Shown in pieces: positions 17,881 through 26,052 of a DNA stretch of 64,000 nt. The notes beneath the pieces were generated by a model. The model searched no databases and was not told where the DNA came from. It saw only the letters and a list, made by a program, of their open reading frames with translations. The stretch's first letter is position 1; each line of letters begins with the position of its first letter. This stretch comes from UBA7662 sp943369355 (GTDB lineage: Bacteria; Bacteroidota; Bacteroidia; UBA7662). The position numbers and the translations under genes were made by a program. The stretch lies in contig CALRMX020000001.1 of assembly GCA_943369355.1 (NCBI GenBank), positions 124,001 to 188,000 on the forward strand, written 5' to 3'.

Positions 17881-18550
17881 GAGTCAACTCATTTACTATC
17901 AAACCGTCTTTGATTTTAATTATACGATTAGTCCTGTTAGCAATTTCCATTTCGTGAGTCACGATTACTACGGTAATCCCTTGCTTGTTAATGTCTTCTA
18001 GTAATTCCATTACATGATCTGATGTCTGACTGTCGAGTGCTCCAGTGGGTTCGTCGGCAAGGATAAGTGAAGGTTTGCTAATCAATGCCCGTGCAATCGC
18101 CACTCTTTGTTTTTGACCGCCACTCATTTCGTTAGGAAGATGATTAGCCCAATCTTTCAAGCCAACCATATCTAAATATTCAAGAGCAATTGCATTTCGC
18201 CTCGACCGACCAACACCTTGATAATACAAGGGTAGCGCAACGTTTTCAAGTGCATTCTTAAAGGATACTAAATTGAAAGATTGAAATACAAATCCTATTA
18301 GTTTATTCCTCAGCTGCGCTGCGCGAGTCTCGGTTAAATCCTTAATGAGATGCCCATTTAAAACATATTGACCTGAATCATATTTATCAAGTATGCCGAT
18401 TACGTTTAGCAGTGTTGATTTTCCAGAACCAGACGCCCCCATAATTGAAACAAGCTCTCCATTTTTTACTTCTAAGTCTATTCCTTTCAGAACTTCAAGT
18501 TTTTGTTGTCCTAAGGTGTAACTTTTACGTATTTGGCTGATTTCAATCAT
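17873..18550 (-). CDS. ABC transporter ATP-binding protein (MacB/LolD type)
   Basis: A 225-residue ATPase energising the two permeases downstream. Walker A is GASGSGKST (near residue 38), the Q-loop lies in FVFQSFNLV, the signature is MSGGQKQRVAIARAL, Walker B LILADEPTGALD, and the switch His VTHE. The D-loop and the exact ordering match the LolD/MacB subfamily. First gene of the exporter operon; the ATG at 18550 gives MIEISQIRKSYTLGQ, a standard N-terminus. Confidence 0.95.
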   Translation of the reverse strand: MIEISQIRKSYTLGQQKLEVLKGIDLEVKNGELVSIMGASGSGKSTLLNVIGILDKYDSGQYVLNGHLIKDLTETRAAQLRNKLIGFVFQSFNLVSFKNALENVALPLYYQGVGRSRRNAIALEYLDMVGLKDWANHLPNEMSGGQKQRVAIARALISKPSLILADEPTGALDSQTSDHVMELLEDINKQGITVVIVTHEMEIANRTNRIIKIKDGLIVNELTHV

Positions 18551-18630
18551 GGAGAATTTTAAATCTAAATTGCATTTTTTGACTTCATGTTCACATGGAT
18601 TGGGCTAAGTTTTAGGTAATTTAACACCAT

Positions 18631-18658
18631 AAAAAAAGCCAGCTATATGAGCTGGCTT
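18631..18658 (-). terminator. Rho-independent terminator of the peroxiredoxin gene
   Basis: Inverted repeat AAGCCAGC/GCTGGCTT (18636-18643, 18651-18658); on the minus strand it is followed by a run of seven T (18637-18631). It lies 20 bases after the peroxiredoxin stop codon and separates it from the exporter operon. Confidence 0.85.
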
Positions 18659-18678
18659 CAATCATGGGTTGAAATTCT

Positions 18679-19311
18679 TTAGTTAGCCGACATATATTCG
18701 GCTACTCCTTGGTGCGTATCAACCAATCCGGCTTTTCCATTTTCCCAATTAGCAGGACACACTTCACCTTTTTCTTCGTGGAATAGTAGCGCATCGACTA
18801 TACGCAATGCCTCATTTACATTTCGACCTAAAGGGAAGTTGTTAACCAGTTGGTGCTGAACAATGCCTTCTTTGTCGATCAAAAAAAGACCGCGATATGC
18901 AATCATGGGACCAGTTGCAATCATTTCGCCACTTTCATTATAGTCGTAGTCGCCTGCTAGTACGCCATAATTCATGCTGATTGTTTTGGTAGTGTCGGCT
19001 ACGATTGGATACGTGATGCCTTTAATACCACCCTCAGATTTATTCATTTGTAACCAACCCCAGTGAGATTCTTCTGAGTCGGTTGACGCCGCAACTATCG
19101 CGACATCTCGTTTTTCAAACTCGCTTATTTTTTCTTGGAACGCGTGAAGTTCTGTGGGACAAACAAATGTGAAATCTTTAGGGTAAAAGAAGAAGATTAC
19201 ATGTTTTTTGCCTAAATATTGATCCAAGCTAAAATTTTCAACGATTTCTTCACCATCAATTACCGCTGGTGCTACAAATTTAGGGGCTTTTTTACCTACT
19301 AATACTGACAT
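18679..19311 (-). CDS. 2-Cys peroxiredoxin (AhpC/Prx1 type)
   Basis: Thiol peroxidase that reduces hydrogen peroxide and organic peroxides. The 210-residue product has peroxidatic Cys51 in FTFVCPTELHAF, and a resolving Cys in EVCPANW (about residue 185) with the C-terminal extension of typical 2-Cys enzymes. Other conserved pieces are VIFFFYPKDFTF and AYRGLFLIDKEG. A single gene with its own promoter and terminator. The reductase partner (AhpF or thioredoxin) is not in the window. Cytosolic; no signal peptide. Confidence 0.95.
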   Translation of the reverse strand: MSVLVGKKAPKFVAPAVIDGEEIVENFSLDQYLGKKHVIFFFYPKDFTFVCPTELHAFQEKISEFEKRDVAIVAASTDSEESHWGWLQMNKSEGGIKGITYPIVADTTKTISMNYGVLAGDYDYNESGEMIATGPMIAYRGLFLIDKEGIVQHQLVNNFPLGRNVNEALRIVDALLFHEEKGEVCPANWENGKAGLVDTHQGVAEYMSAN

Positions 19312-19376
19312 ATACTGTGTTTACAATTTTTTTTGAAAGAACTTGATGAAATGACAAGAGCTTCTTTTTCAAGCCG

Positions 19377-19384
19377 CAAAATTA
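19377..19384 (-). promoter_or_regulatory. -7 promoter box of the peroxiredoxin gene
   Basis: TAATTTTG on the minus strand, a full match to TAnnTTTG, 66 bases before the peroxiredoxin ATG. No clear TTG sits at the -33 spacing, so this call rests on the -7 box alone. Confidence 0.5.
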
Positions 19385-19481
19385 CGGCTTTATAAGATGA
19401 ATAAGAAAAGGCCTCGAGAAAAAACCAACGAAATCGAGACTTTCAGAATAACATTCATTTCGTTATTTTCGCACCCTCTTT

Positions 19482-19554
19482 GGTCCCGTAGCTCAATGGA
19501 TAGAGCAACTGCCTTCTAAGCAGTAGGTTACTGGTTCGACCCCAGTCGGGATCG
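19482..19554 (+). tRNA. tRNA-Arg (anticodon TCT)
   Basis: A 73-base cloverleaf: acceptor GGTCCCG/CGGGATC, D stem GCTC/GAGC, anticodon stem ACTGC/GCAGT with loop CTTCTAA (anticodon TCT), T arm ACTGG TTCGACC CCAGT, discriminator G. CCA is not encoded. A TATTTTCG box about 17 bases upstream may be its promoter, and it has its own terminator. Confidence 0.96.
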
Positions 19555-19556
19555 CA

Positions 19557-19587
19557 AAGACCTTCAGAAGGAAGTGTCTTTTTTTTT
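19557..19587 (+). terminator. Terminator of tRNA-Arg
   Basis: Stem AAGACCTTC/GAAG(T)GTCTT with one bulged T and a loop AGAAG, followed by a T run (19579-19587). Confidence 0.75.
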
Positions 19588-19618
19588 AGCAGACTGTACA
19601 ACACCTCCATCAAAATCA

Positions 19619-19626
19619 TATATTTG
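19619..19626 (+). promoter_or_regulatory. -7 promoter box for tRNA-Ser and tRNA-Pro
   Basis: TATATTTG, a full match to TAnnTTTG, 34 bases before tRNA-Ser and after the tRNA-Arg terminator. A clear TTG at the -33 position is not seen. Confidence 0.6.
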
Positions 19627-19660
19627 CACTCCCGCAGAATAACGCGGTCAGCCAAACAAC

Positions 19661-19747
19661 GGTGAGATGGGTGAGTGGCTGAAACCAACAGTTTGCTAAA
19701 CTGTCGTACGGGAAACTGTACCGAGGGTTCGAATCCCTCTCTCACCG
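19661..19747 (+). tRNA. tRNA-Ser (anticodon GCT)
   Basis: An 87-base type II tRNA: acceptor GGTGAGA/TCTCACC, anticodon stem ACAGT/ACTGT with loop TTGCTAA (anticodon GCT), a long variable arm (about CGTACGGGAAACTGTACCG), T arm AGGG TTCGAAT CCCT, discriminator G. Six bases separate it from tRNA-Pro. Confidence 0.96.
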
Positions 19748-19753
19748 CATATT

Positions 19754-19828
19754 CGGGGTGTAGCGCAGTCCGGTTAGCGCACCTGCTTTGGGAGCAGGGG
19801 GTCGCAGGTTCGAATCCTGCTACCCCGA
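19754..19828 (+). tRNA. tRNA-Pro (anticodon TGG)
   Basis: A 75-base cloverleaf: acceptor CGGGGTG/TACCCCG (terminal G-T wobble), D stem GCGC/GCGC, anticodon stem CCTGC/GCAGG with the TGG anticodon in loop TTTGGGA, T arm GCAGG TTCGAAT CCTGC, discriminator A. Shares a transcript with tRNA-Ser. Confidence 0.96.
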
Positions 19829-19833
19829 CTTAG

Positions 19834-19867
19834 AAGGCCTTCTGTAATTTACGGAAGGCCTTTTTTT
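19834..19867 (+). terminator. Terminator of the tRNA-Ser/tRNA-Pro transcript
   Basis: Long stem AAGGCCTTC(T)GTAA/TTAC(G)GAAGGCCTT followed by a run of seven T, starting six bases after tRNA-Pro. Confidence 0.9.
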
Positions 19868-20007
19868 ATTTACTTCTAGGTATATGTAACTGCTTAATTA
19901 ATATATACTTATAATGGTTTTTATTCTTGCATCATTTTTTTTTGATTTGTTATATTCTTTTGGTGACTAGTTTTCGTTATGCTAACTTGATTGAAAATTG
20001 ACCGTTC

Positions 20008-20631
20008 ATGAAAATCAATTTACTTTATATCCTGTTCCTTTTTTCGCTCATTTTCGCTTGTAAGGAGGAGGGGCCACCAATTTTAGATTTCGAAGGCAGG
20101 GTGGTTTTAGCAGGCACGAATCGATCACCTTTAGGCAAACCCCTTACCGTATATCTTATCAGAAAGGAACGGGAAAAAGGTGGTTTCTTTTATCCCATTG
20201 ACAGTCTGAAGACCGATTCGAATGGGTATTTTAAAAAGTCGTTTATCATTGACAGGCAATATTCTGAGTATAAACTCAGTTGCGAAAAATTAAGTGGTTA
20301 CGATGAATTAACCCAACTTATTCCTTCTAACTACGGTTTAAATAAGGGGGAAATTTTAATACAAGGGTATTCGAATGTCTTTTTAATAGGAAGGAATTTT
20401 AAGAGTACTGTTAATGATACTGTGTATGTTGAAGTGCTTCCTTATAATGAGCCATTTGCAAGATTTTACCTTGATCAAGGTAATGAACTTAGATATGCAA
20501 AGCAAAAGGTGCCGGCAAACGAATTGTTAACGTTTAAGGTACATCGGTTCGGCTTTCTTCCTGATTCGATTTGGTATTACGAAAGAAATTTCCAAGAAGC
20601 CAAAGTATATGAATTGCTCATAGAGTATTAA
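20008..20631 (+). CDS. Lipoprotein of unknown function
   Basis: A 207-residue lipoprotein: signal MKINLLYILFLFSLIFAC with the lipobox Cys at residue 18, followed by KEEGPP. The mature part contains DFEGRVVLAGTNRSPLGKPL and SLKTDSNGYFKKSF, the pattern of a carboxypeptidase-regulatory-like or transthyretin-like beta-sandwich seen in many Bacteroidota lipoproteins. I cannot name a specific family. It lies 70 bases before the large lipase-like T9SS protein in the same direction and may be co-expressed, but a hairpin lies between them. Confidence 0.7.
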   Translation: MKINLLYILFLFSLIFACKEEGPPILDFEGRVVLAGTNRSPLGKPLTVYLIRKEREKGGFFYPIDSLKTDSNGYFKKSFIIDRQYSEYKLSCEKLSGYDELTQLIPSNYGLNKGEILIQGYSNVFLIGRNFKSTVNDTVYVEVLPYNEPFARFYLDQGNELRYAKQKVPANELLTFKVHRFGFLPDSIWYYERNFQEAKVYELLIEY

Positions 20632-20636
20632 ATAAA

Positions 20637-20660
20637 ACAGCCCCATGGCAGTGGGGCTGT
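20637..20660. other. Strong hairpin between lipoprotein and lipase genes
   Basis: Perfect 9-bp inverted repeat ACAGCCCCA/TGGGGCTGT with loop TGGCAG. No T run follows on the plus strand; on the minus strand it is followed by TTTTATTT, so as a classic terminator it points the wrong way. It might end or attenuate the lipoprotein transcript. Confidence 0.5.
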
Positions 20661-20701
20661 CCATGACATAGGATCCATATTTCACCCTAAATCCATACAT
20701 C

Positions 20702-23700
20702 ATGTTCTACAAATCTATTCATTTTTGGATTACTGCACTCGTATGTGTTGTAAATCTAACGTTTGCTCAATCGTCATTCGAGCAACATCAAGCAAGGTAT
20801 TCAACTTTGCAGCCGTACACCCCGTCGGGCATACTTGCCGATCGAAGTCCTCACCATTTAGCGGCTAACGATTCAGTTAAAGCCGCTGGATTTTATCCGG
20901 GTTCGGGTCGTAACACATCCGTTTACCATTATAAACAACTTTACAACTGGGCCTATCAAGCAGTGTTTGATGTAAATAATTGGATTGAACCGAGAAGATT
21001 ATCGTCGCTGATCGATAGTGCCAGATTAGGTTTTAGCAATGCCCAAGCCCCATGGCCCCAAGTTGCTCAGAACCAATTGCGTGCCGACGTTATGATGGGT
21101 AGCTTATTTTTAGAATACAACGAGGTAGCTCCTGATGCTTTTGAAAATAATTACATTTTTTATGACGATCAGGTGGATAAGTTCAAATTACGTCTAAATC
21201 CTTATCAGCACACCGATACAGTTTGGCTTTCAGGAACTCCTGGCTCGGGTAATTACCAAGTTCAAACGTACACTTTTACTCCAAATCAAGCACAAACTCT
21301 AGGAAATTGGAAAAATCAAAAACAATTGTGTGTTTTGACTTCTCTTGACCGAACGGTTATTGTAGGGCCCGGTCAGCCCATCAGATTTGCTTTTGATCAT
21401 CATTTTAACAAATCAAATATAGCCGGGGCAAGTTTGGAAGTAGACTTCGACGATGGTCAGGGATTTAGAGTAATTCAGATAGGCATGCTTGTAAGTACGC
21501 TTGCAAATCGCAGCGGGGAAGTTACACTCAAATACAGAGTACGTGCTTCTAATGGTATGTTAATAGGAGATTTGGTTAATACTACCAATATATTCATTGT
21601 CCGGTCCAAGAGAATGAATGATTTAAGCTTTTATTCTTCTAATCCAGCTTCATGCAGTATTTCATTAAACGAAGGAGTAGGCGAAGCGCAATTGAATTTT
21701 GCTTTGTCGCCGTATTCAAATGGTAGGTTAACTAAGCCGTTTATTCTAGTTGAAGGGTTTGAGACGACTATGTTCGATAAGACAAATGCAGAGTTAGATT
21801 TGAAATCGAACGGTGGTTTTGGTGCTTTGAATTGGTTTACACTTAACTCATCGCAATTAAGTAGTGTTGGTTTTGAACAACTAAGGAATTTACCAGATCT
21901 TATTGATTCATTACTTGGTGTGGGGTTTGATGTTGGCTTTGTGGATTTCAGAACTAATCGAGCCCGAGTTGAAAAGAACGCGAATGCCTTAGTAAGCTTA
22001 TTGCAACAGGTCAGCAACACTTTAGCTCTAAACGGGAGCGCTGAGGGTATACAATTAATGGGGGCAAGTATGGGAGGGTTGATAGCCCGCGATGCGCTCG
22101 TTAGAATGGAGAAAGCAGCTTGTTGTCATGAGGTAAAAGTTTATTATAGTTTTTCAACCCCTCACATGGGGGCCAATATTCCCATAGGTCTTCAAAACTT
22201 TGTGTATGATCTGGGGACTAAATTCAATATACTCGGGGCAAATGAAGATCATCGTTTGACCTACACGCAAGTATTAAACTCACCGGCCGCACGTCAAATG
22301 CTCATTATCCACAAAGAATCTAGTGCCTACACCGACCACATTTCATTTTTACAATACCAAAATCAAATGGGACTTCCTCAGCAGGTGAAGCGAATTGCTT
22401 TAACGGATGCTAGTTTAAGCGGTCACCTGCAACGAATGAACAACGATGATGAATTCTCGCCCTTTATTCAAGAACTACAAACGTTATTTGACTTTAAGTT
22501 GGCTGTTTGGGCACCGTTGGACTTCCCTGTACCAGACGATTTTTCTGGTAGAAAATACACAATAATGGATGCTAAAGGAAGGGTTATGCCACATAGCCCA
22601 AATGTTCAAAGCTCCGACTGGATTTACTACAGTGGAAGAAGTGCCGACGAGAACTTTGCTAATATCAGCCAACAATACCTTCGTTTGTTCCGTGGATACG
22701 GCTTCATAGCCTTAAATATACTTTTTCACGATGCTGCAAAAGTGATGTTTCCGGCTTTCGTAATTCCAATTTCAGTTTCACAAGGGGTTATTGCTCAGGG
22801 AATAATAAGCTATCATAAGAACCAGCTCAACAATGCTATAGTTCAACACGAACAAATGAATATTGCACAACGCAATTATCGATTAGTTCCACGTGCTAGT
22901 GAAGGGTATGACAATGCACCCGGTGATTACCGATCACTTTTGGGAAGCCTAGAAGCTGACGAACTACATTTATTTTCAGAGATTTTACCTCACCATGCTT
23001 TTGTGCATGTTTCGAGTAGCATTAACGAATCACTCTCTTCGCGGACGGTGTACATAAGCAATTCTTCAAACACGCCCTTTTCCGGTCACTTCGAAAAGTA
23101 CAACGGAGTGAGGTATATGACGAAACCTGAGTACAAAAATGAAAAGCATGTTAGTTTATTAAAACTCAGAGAAACTTGGCTCATTGAAGCCCTGATAACA
23201 TATTCTCATAACGAAATGATTACGAATAGTTACAAGAACCTAGGCTATTTTGGATCTGTAGATTTAACAAGTATTAGAGGAGATGAGAACCTGAATATTA
23301 TTTCTAACACATTAGTTAATCATCAAGGCAAAATATCATTCAACCGACAAAATATTATTAATAACAATCTTGGATTCAGTTTCTCTCCGGTAGCAAATGC
23401 AACATTGGTGTTTTCTACCTTGAAAAACTCGTGTCAGGAGACAATCATTGACAATTACGGTGAGATAGAGTTGGGTGAGCCTGTAGGAAGTACATACTCG
23501 AATACAGCAGATGTAAACCTTTTATCAAATAGTAGATTGATCCTAAGAAATGGATGCATTCTTAGGATTAATCAACACAGCAAACTACTGCTTGATTCGG
23601 GTTCAACGTTGGAAATTCATGGCAACCCAACCATAATTATTGAAGAAAATGGTGAGTTAGAAATACGAGGAAAAGTAGTTTATGCTGACTCCAGTTCTCT

Positions 23701-25690
23701 GAGTATCGATGGATTAGGAAAACTAATTCTTAACCCGTATTTGGCGCACAATGAAGATCCACGTTACTTTATCAGAGCAACACGAGGAAAACTTATCGCA
23801 TTTGGAAGTGGCGCCTTGAATAATCGGATCATAATTCTTCGTTCTGTATTTCTTCCTGAAGGATTAGAAGTAAGAATAGAACGACTTGGTGTAAGAATGG
23901 CGGAAAATACGAGGTTAGATATAACAGGAAGTGTCTTTATTAGAAATGTTCGTGTATCAAAACTTGGCCTAGGTAACCATGATGGAATCGTCCTTCATGG
24001 TCAGAATAAGGTTGCTATAAATGACGTGACGATATCAGGTGCTACAAAAGGCATTACCGCATTATTGGTTCATCGTCAAAATAGTTTAACCCTAAATAAT
24101 GTGTTTTTCGTTAACAACGAGATTGGATTAGAAACGCATGGCAAGTCAGTCCGATTAAATGGGACTTCATTTATAAACAATGGTTCTGGTTGGATTGGAT
24201 ATGACATCGAAGGAATAAATGAGGTGAAAAATAGCACATTCACAGACAACCATACTGGTATAAATGTAATGGGACAAGGAGATGCTGATTTATCAATTAG
24301 TCAAACTTCAATCCAAAATAATAGAACTGGCATTCAATCATTTGGGCAGCTTTATGTAAGATTAAACTGCAATGATATTTCATCAAATATGATGGGTATT
24401 TACGCTGGAAATTATCAACTTTTACTCGGCGGTGGGGCACGAAACAGGTTTAATAATAATCAGCTAGCAATAAAATTAGAGGAAGTAGATAATTTGTATT
24501 TGACTGATGGTGAAAATGACTTCACAGGAAGCAATATGTACATTTCCGGCAGTTTTTCGGGTATTGCACTCAATTATTTGTCATTTAATTCATCAACACA
24601 GGGCTACGAAATTGACATTTTGAATAACCGGATGCCTATTATCGGTGGCGATACTAAAATGCTTTTGAGAGACTGGGACTTGAATCCCGTATATGGCCGA
24701 AACTTTACACCAATGCCTTTCGGTATACTAAGCTGTGAACCACATCAACTAATGTCGCATGTAGATTTTGTATTATCAAATTTCTTATCACAAACTTCTG
24801 TCAATACAGGGAGTGGAAATCAAAGTTTAAATGCAGCAATATTAGAAGCCCGACTACATATTTCTATTGATGATACCTTTAACACTGGAAACCATTTATT
24901 GGCTTTGAATAAATTCAATGCGTTATTTGGAAGTTGGAGAGCACTAAATGGTACCCCCGAGATAAGCGGCAACAATAGTGTCCTTTATGATCTAGCACTT
25001 AATCTAACGCTAAAAGCTCATAATAATGCTTATCGTTTTGGCGAAATTGTTCTGAACAGAGCCAATCCATTTGGAATTTTGAACAGTTATACGGCCAATG
25101 TAATCAATGAGCTTGACACCAGAATTAATGAACTTCTCGGATCAGGCCTAGCCATTGAACCAGATCGCATTTGGAATTTACAACTATTAAAGGCTCAAGT
25201 ATTGCGAACAGCTGAGCATTATGTACTAGCAAAACAAGAGCTTAGCAGCATTCATCACTCAGCAATTGGAGATTGGGTTTCAATTGCTAACTATTGGTAT
25301 TGTGTCTGCGATGTTGAAGAACAATTGATACTCGGCCAGATTTCACCTTTGGAATTTGAAAGTGGTAGAATAGCCTGTGCTGACTTAGTGCCTACCTTGA
25401 AGTTTGAATTACCACTAACTGGCGACAGAGCGAAAGATGTAGTTGTTGAGCGAAATTACACGCTATACCCTAATCCAGCCTCGGACTACTTCTATATCAG
25501 GAGCGAAAACCCCAACGGAATCGCAATTATTACTTTGATTGATGTCAACGGGGTAGAAATTGATCGATCTACTTGGTCAAATAGAGGCGAATTGTTTGAG
25601 AAACGTTTAAATAATTTACCTTCTGGCACATATCAAGTTAGAATAACGGATAATGAAAAGGTGATTAATAACATCCTAATTATACATTAG
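20702..25690 (+). CDS. Giant secreted lipase/esterase-like protein with beta-helix and T9SS type A tail
   Basis: A 1662-residue exported protein with signal peptide MFYKSIHFWITALVCVVNLTFAQ. Residues about 340-560 contain an alpha/beta-hydrolase: KPFILVEGFE, then VDFRTNRA and the nucleophile elbow MGASMGGLIARDAL with Ser456, resembling PGAP1-like lipases. A catalytic Asp and His cannot be fixed by eye. Residues about 860-1290 look like a right-handed parallel beta-helix (short repeats such as NTRLDITGSVFIRNV and ISQTSIQNNRTGIQ). The end (about 1585-1662, YPNPASDYFYIRS ... TYQVRI) is a T9SS type A sorting domain. Likely surface-bound or released; substrate unknown. The stop overlaps a small opposing gene by four bases. 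Confidence 0.85.
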   Translation: MFYKSIHFWITALVCVVNLTFAQSSFEQHQARYSTLQPYTPSGILADRSPHHLAANDSVKAAGFYPGSGRNTSVYHYKQLYNWAYQAVFDVNNWIEPRRLSSLIDSARLGFSNAQAPWPQVAQNQLRADVMMGSLFLEYNEVAPDAFENNYIFYDDQVDKFKLRLNPYQHTDTVWLSGTPGSGNYQVQTYTFTPNQAQTLGNWKNQKQLCVLTSLDRTVIVGPGQPIRFAFDHHFNKSNIAGASLEVDFDDGQGFRVIQIGMLVSTLANRSGEVTLKYRVRASNGMLIGDLVNTTNIFIVRSKRMNDLSFYSSNPASCSISLNEGVGEAQLNFALSPYSNGRLTKPFILVEGFETTMFDKTNAELDLKSNGGFGALNWFTLNSSQLSSVGFEQLRNLPDLIDSLLGVGFDVGFVDFRTNRARVEKNANALVSLLQQVSNTLALNGSAEGIQLMGASMGGLIARDALVRMEKAACCHEVKVYYSFSTPHMGANIPIGLQNFVYDLGTKFNILGANEDHRLTYTQVLNSPAARQMLIIHKESSAYTDHISFLQYQNQMGLPQQVKRIALTDASLSGHLQRMNNDDEFSPFIQELQTLFDFKLAVWAPLDFPVPDDFSGRKYTIMDAKGRVMPHSPNVQSSDWIYYSGRSADENFANISQQYLRLFRGYGFIALNILFHDAAKVMFPAFVIPISVSQGVIAQGIISYHKNQLNNAIVQHEQMNIAQRNYRLVPRASEGYDNAPGDYRSLLGSLEADELHLFSEILPHHAFVHVSSSINESLSSRTVYISNSSNTPFSGHFEKYNGVRYMTKPEYKNEKHVSLLKLRETWLIEALITYSHNEMITNSYKNLGYFGSVDLTSIRGDENLNIISNTLVNHQGKISFNRQNIINNNLGFSFSPVANATLVFSTLKNSCQETIIDNYGEIELGEPVGSTYSNTADVNLLSNSRLILRNGCILRINQHSKLLLDSGSTLEIHGNPTIIIEENGELEIRGKVVYADSSSLSIDGLGKLILNPYLAHNEDPRYFIRATRGKLIAFGSGALNNRIIILRSVFLPEGLEVRIERLGVRMAENTRLDITGSVFIRNVRVSKLGLGNHDGIVLHGQNKVAINDVTISGATKGITALLVHRQNSLTLNNVFFVNNEIGLETHGKSVRLNGTSFINNGSGWIGYDIEGINEVKNSTFTDNHTGINVMGQGDADLSISQTSIQNNRTGIQSFGQLYVRLNCNDISSNMMGIYAGNYQLLLGGGARNRFNNNQLAIKLEEVDNLYLTDGENDFTGSNMYISGSFSGIALNYLSFNSSTQGYEIDILNNRMPIIGGDTKMLLRDWDLNPVYGRNFTPMPFGILSCEPHQLMSHVDFVLSNFLSQTSVNTGSGNQSLNAAILEARLHISIDDTFNTGNHLLALNKFNALFGSWRALNGTPEISGNNSVLYDLALNLTLKAHNNAYRFGEIVLNRANPFGILNSYTANVINELDTRINELLGSGLAIEPDRIWNLQLLKAQVLRTAEHYVLAKQELSSIHHSAIGDWVSIANYWYCVCDVEEQLILGQISPLEFESGRIACADLVPTLKFELPLTGDRAKDVVVERNYTLYPNPASDYFYIRSENPNGIAIITLIDVNGVEIDRSTWSNRGELFEKRLNNLPSGTYQVRITDNEKVINNILIIH

Positions 25691-25878
25691 AGTCTGAAAA
25701 CCTCCTTAATTACATCCTGGTGTGTCTGGCCAAATTGAGTCAGGCACCAGGCTAAGAGGAGTGAGCGCTCAGAGGGACTAATCCATTTTATTCCTTTGAT
25801 AAGTTCTTTTCGAAATAAGTCTTTGTCGAAGCTCACCTTAGTAAGCACGGTTTTAACAAACTCTAGCATTGGCTTCAT
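25687..25878 (-). CDS. Small protein of unknown function, 63 residues
   Basis: A small soluble, helical, mixed-charge protein (MKPMLEFVKTVLTKVSFD ... WCLTQFGQTHQDVIKEVF). Its composition and register (LxFxKxxLxKVSFDxxLFxKEL) look like a genuine conserved Bacteroidota small protein rather than noise, and it has an ATG start at 25878 and fills a gap between two coding regions. No function can be given. It overlaps the convergent 1662-residue gene by four bases. Recognition of the family is from memory only and cannot be checked here. Confidence 0.65.
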   Translation of the reverse strand: MKPMLEFVKTVLTKVSFDKDLFRKELIKGIKWISPSERSLLLAWCLTQFGQTHQDVIKEVFRL

Positions 25879-26025
25879 GGCAAACTGGGATTAAAACGAC
25901 ATTAAGATAACGGATTAGAACGTAATTAAGTATTCGTTTGACGAATGCCACAACAGTATTACCTGTTAAAGTTCCTTAACCTAACCTTAATGATAGTTGA
26001 GGTAGGCAAATTAACTTAGTACTAC

Positions 26026-26033
26026 TAACTTTG
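26026..26033 (+). promoter_or_regulatory. -7 promoter box before the 721-residue T9SS protein
   Basis: TAACTTTG, matching TAnnTTTG, 19 bases before the ATG at 26053; the predicted leader would be very short. No well-spaced TTG is seen upstream. Confidence 0.5.
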
Positions 26034-26052
26034 CGACGCAAAATTTTGTTTC

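Noticed and set aside
19455..19745. Minus-strand open frame over the tRNA cluster
   Set aside because: It is the reverse complement of tRNA-Arg and tRNA-Ser and gives the well-known tRNA-derived false peptide pattern.
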